Shown: positions 62,181 through 64,000 of the stretch, in pieces | Numbering within the stretch: position 1 is the stretch's first letter | How the letters are laid out: every line of letters begins with the position of its first letter | Source of the DNA: Trichobilharzia szidati | Lineage: Eukaryota; Platyhelminthes; Trematoda; Strigeidida; Schistosomatidae | Reading direction: 5' to 3' | Length of the DNA stretch: 64,000 bases | NCBI GenBank assembly: GCA_944472155.2 | Contig: OX235273.1 | Span: 103,066,582-103,130,581 of the forward strand | Program-made: the position numbers and the translations under genes | Notes under the pieces: generated by a model | Databases searched by the model: none | The model's input: the letters and a program-made list of their open reading frames with translations, nothing else | What the model was told of the DNA's origin: nothing

Positions 62181-63830
62181 TGTAAAACGGAATGTTTTCG
62201 ATTACTAATTCATGGTACTGTCATATCCGAGACGTAAACGGTAGAGGAACTGTTGTTTTCAGAATCTGGTTTCATTGGTGCACATCATTGGTGCCTTCGG
62301 TAGACGTGTTTTCACGGAGAGCAGAATCTGATTTCTACAGTGTAAGAGTCACTCTGTAAGTAGATCCATTAGTTGTGGAATTTTGATGTCATTTCTGATT
62401 ACGAACAAAGCGAAATCAATGGTGTGTTTAGAGTAGACTATGTAAATCATTCGTCTTGTCGTTCGCTATTCTATAACCAGAGGATATTTAACATACTTGT
62501 AAAGGTGACATGACGTCAGTTAACAGGAGACTCTAAAACTCATGAATAAATGGTGTTGAGAAATTACACATATATACACTGATACACAGAATGTTCGAGT
62601 TGAAAGAAAGTAAAACCAACAGAAATAATAATTGTTCCCTTTAGACAGGAAAGGAGTTGCGTAATGAAACCAAGAGGTGAACAAGTAGGCGATGTGGAAC
62701 TATCAAGATGCATAACAATGTGACGAGTTCAACTCAAATCGTAGTAACCGGAAGCAAGGAAGATAACATAAAGTGAAGGCCGCGAGGAGACTAGAGCCAG
62801 AGATTACGTAATCACATCAGAGAGATAGTAAAGATACCGAGTTACTAGAGCAAGGAAAGACGTGTAACTGCTACTGTCTGAAAGTCTAAGTTGGGTTTCA
62901 CAAGTTTGATAGAGGTCGCCTCTGCGAATTTGAGAAGAATTGGATTATATCATGTATTGATAATGTTGACGGTGGCACTACTAAAAGTGATGGTTCCCTC
63001 AACACGCAAACTTTTTGGTAAATAATGAGAGAATCGAAGGTATGAGCTTTTCCTCTGTGTCCCACCGAACACTTCAATATGTCTGTATGTATTACTTGTG
63101 AAAATGGCAGTTGTAGTAATGTTACTATATATTCTCCTCTCATTGATATGAGAATCTACGCACATTTTAAAGTACACTATGACTCCGCGTATCTCACAGA
63201 TTTTCTCAAGAACACACAGTAGTGATTAGGTCAACAGGAATTACTTTGCCACTCGTATTAATCAGTGAAATTTATGTTGAGAAAGTGAGCCAATCTATCT
63301 GAGGAGAATGAAAGTGTTGTGTGATTGAGACAAACAATAGATAGTACACTCAAATAGATGAGATGGAACTAAGTAATCTCAATATCTGATGACTAGTCAT
63401 TCATTGAACTGAGAGATATGTCATCGTTAAACATGTTTCATTGAGTACAGTCAATGAAATCGACTCTTTTGTGTAGACTTGTCATTAATTAATGTAGAGA
63501 GGAACTATAATAATAATAACATCTTGATTCTGGAAATTATATCTACACACTATACAGAATTTTCCGTGTAGGTAATTTATAGCGAAATGTTTACTTTGTG
63601 TGTAGAATCTTTGAGTGAATCATTCCTCGACACCAAACCGCATGGCGCGACGTCATTCTTTGTGAAACAAGATTCACTCTTCCACAACACTTCCTTTTCA
63701 CTTTCTCCTTAAGGTGAACAAGGATAGGTTGGAAGTCAGTCAAAATATTTTTGCGTGAATTCAGTTTACAATCCAAGTACATAATCAGAATCTTAAAACA
63801 CGAAGAACCGGCAAAAGTAGACATATTACG
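62181..63830 (-). mobile_element. PLE-like 3' half, inverted relative of 29.06-31.19 kb
   Basis: The minus frames read VFGGTQRKSSYLRFSHYLPK (with SLRVEGTITFSSAT), then LKFAEATSIKLVKPNLDFQT, the order of a PLE endonuclease end (G-T-R-x8-R-F-x-H-x-P-K; EA--I---P). 62,500-62,780 is the 3' untranslated part shared with 30.85-31.15 kb. ~62,250-62,500 is absent from the left copy. The upstream frame 63,824-63,591 (LTDFQPILVHLKEKVKRKCC) is shared with 29.06-29.28 kb but unrecognised. Confidence 0.55.
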
Positions 63831-64000
63831 CTTGATCGGATCTCAGGTAGCCCAATTCCTTATGCGGGTCGCCAATTGATGTATGTGGCTTGATTATGAA
63901 TTGAATGAATAAAGAAATTCGAGACAGTCAACCATGAAGGCTACTCGTAAATACTTAAAGAGAGGTGGAGTACAAATTGTTTAATTATTTCTCAAAAGAA
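63831..64000. other. No recognisable feature at the right edge
   Basis: Short stretch; contains 'GGATCTCAGGTAGCCCAATT'. Nothing to support a call. Confidence 0.35.

Overview
The window looks like nuclear DNA of a blood fluke (Schistosoma or a close relative). It is AT-rich, has very few host exons, and is packed with decayed retroelements of types known from schistosomes: Penelope-like elements (PLEs) with GIY-YIG endonuclease domains, RTE-like non-LTR elements, and tRNA-derived SINEs carrying hammerhead-ribozyme-like motifs (the Sm-alpha type). Species and family names are inference, because no database could be searched.

Host genes. A plus-strand gene appears to end near the left edge. An exon at 1-65 finishes in a good splice donor in phase 0, and a terminal exon at 3524-3739 resumes in phase 0, runs through an asparagine-rich low-complexity stretch and stops. 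The ~3.46 kb intron between them is filled with repeats. On the minus strand at 21,746-21,564 there is one well-formed first coding exon of a secreted protein, with an acceptor just before the ATG, a signal peptide and a consensus donor. No other host gene could be supported.

Mobile elements. (1) Non-LTR family R1 (FADD reverse transcriptase; conserved C-terminus; 3' end running into ATA/AAT repeats) occurs at least 20 times on both strands, with best copies at 37.7-38.4, 40.4-41.4 and 56.8-57.7 kb. (2) Non-LTR family R2 (YADD reverse transcriptase) occurs at 7.1, 9.0, 9.8-12.3 (split by a later insertion) and 35.3-36.9 kb. (3) At least four PLE families are present, including two insertions with precise 12-13 bp target-site duplications (25.9-27.4 and 49.4-50.3 kb) and a near-complete pseudogene (38.5-39.4 kb). 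(4) There are four SINE groups: A (Thr-like tRNA head plus hammerhead-like motif), alpha (Sm-alpha-like), B (Gly-like tRNA head, no ribozyme seen) and C (tRNA-like head plus a hammerhead-like motif with a different stem III).

Large-scale structure. There are three big palindromes: 6112-6756 (two 315-base arms), 25,951-27,388 (head-to-head PLE copies) and 54,221-54,957 (head-to-head SINE-A). A long inverted duplication links ~29.1-32.4 kb with ~61.0-63.8 kb. The strongest leads are the recurring PLE layout (inverted copy at the 5' side, 40-base tail on the 3' side only), a hammerhead-like fold in the PLE 3' region with compensatory changes between copies, and the SINE hammerhead variants with self-complementary stem III. 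I did not find a clearly new multi-gene system.
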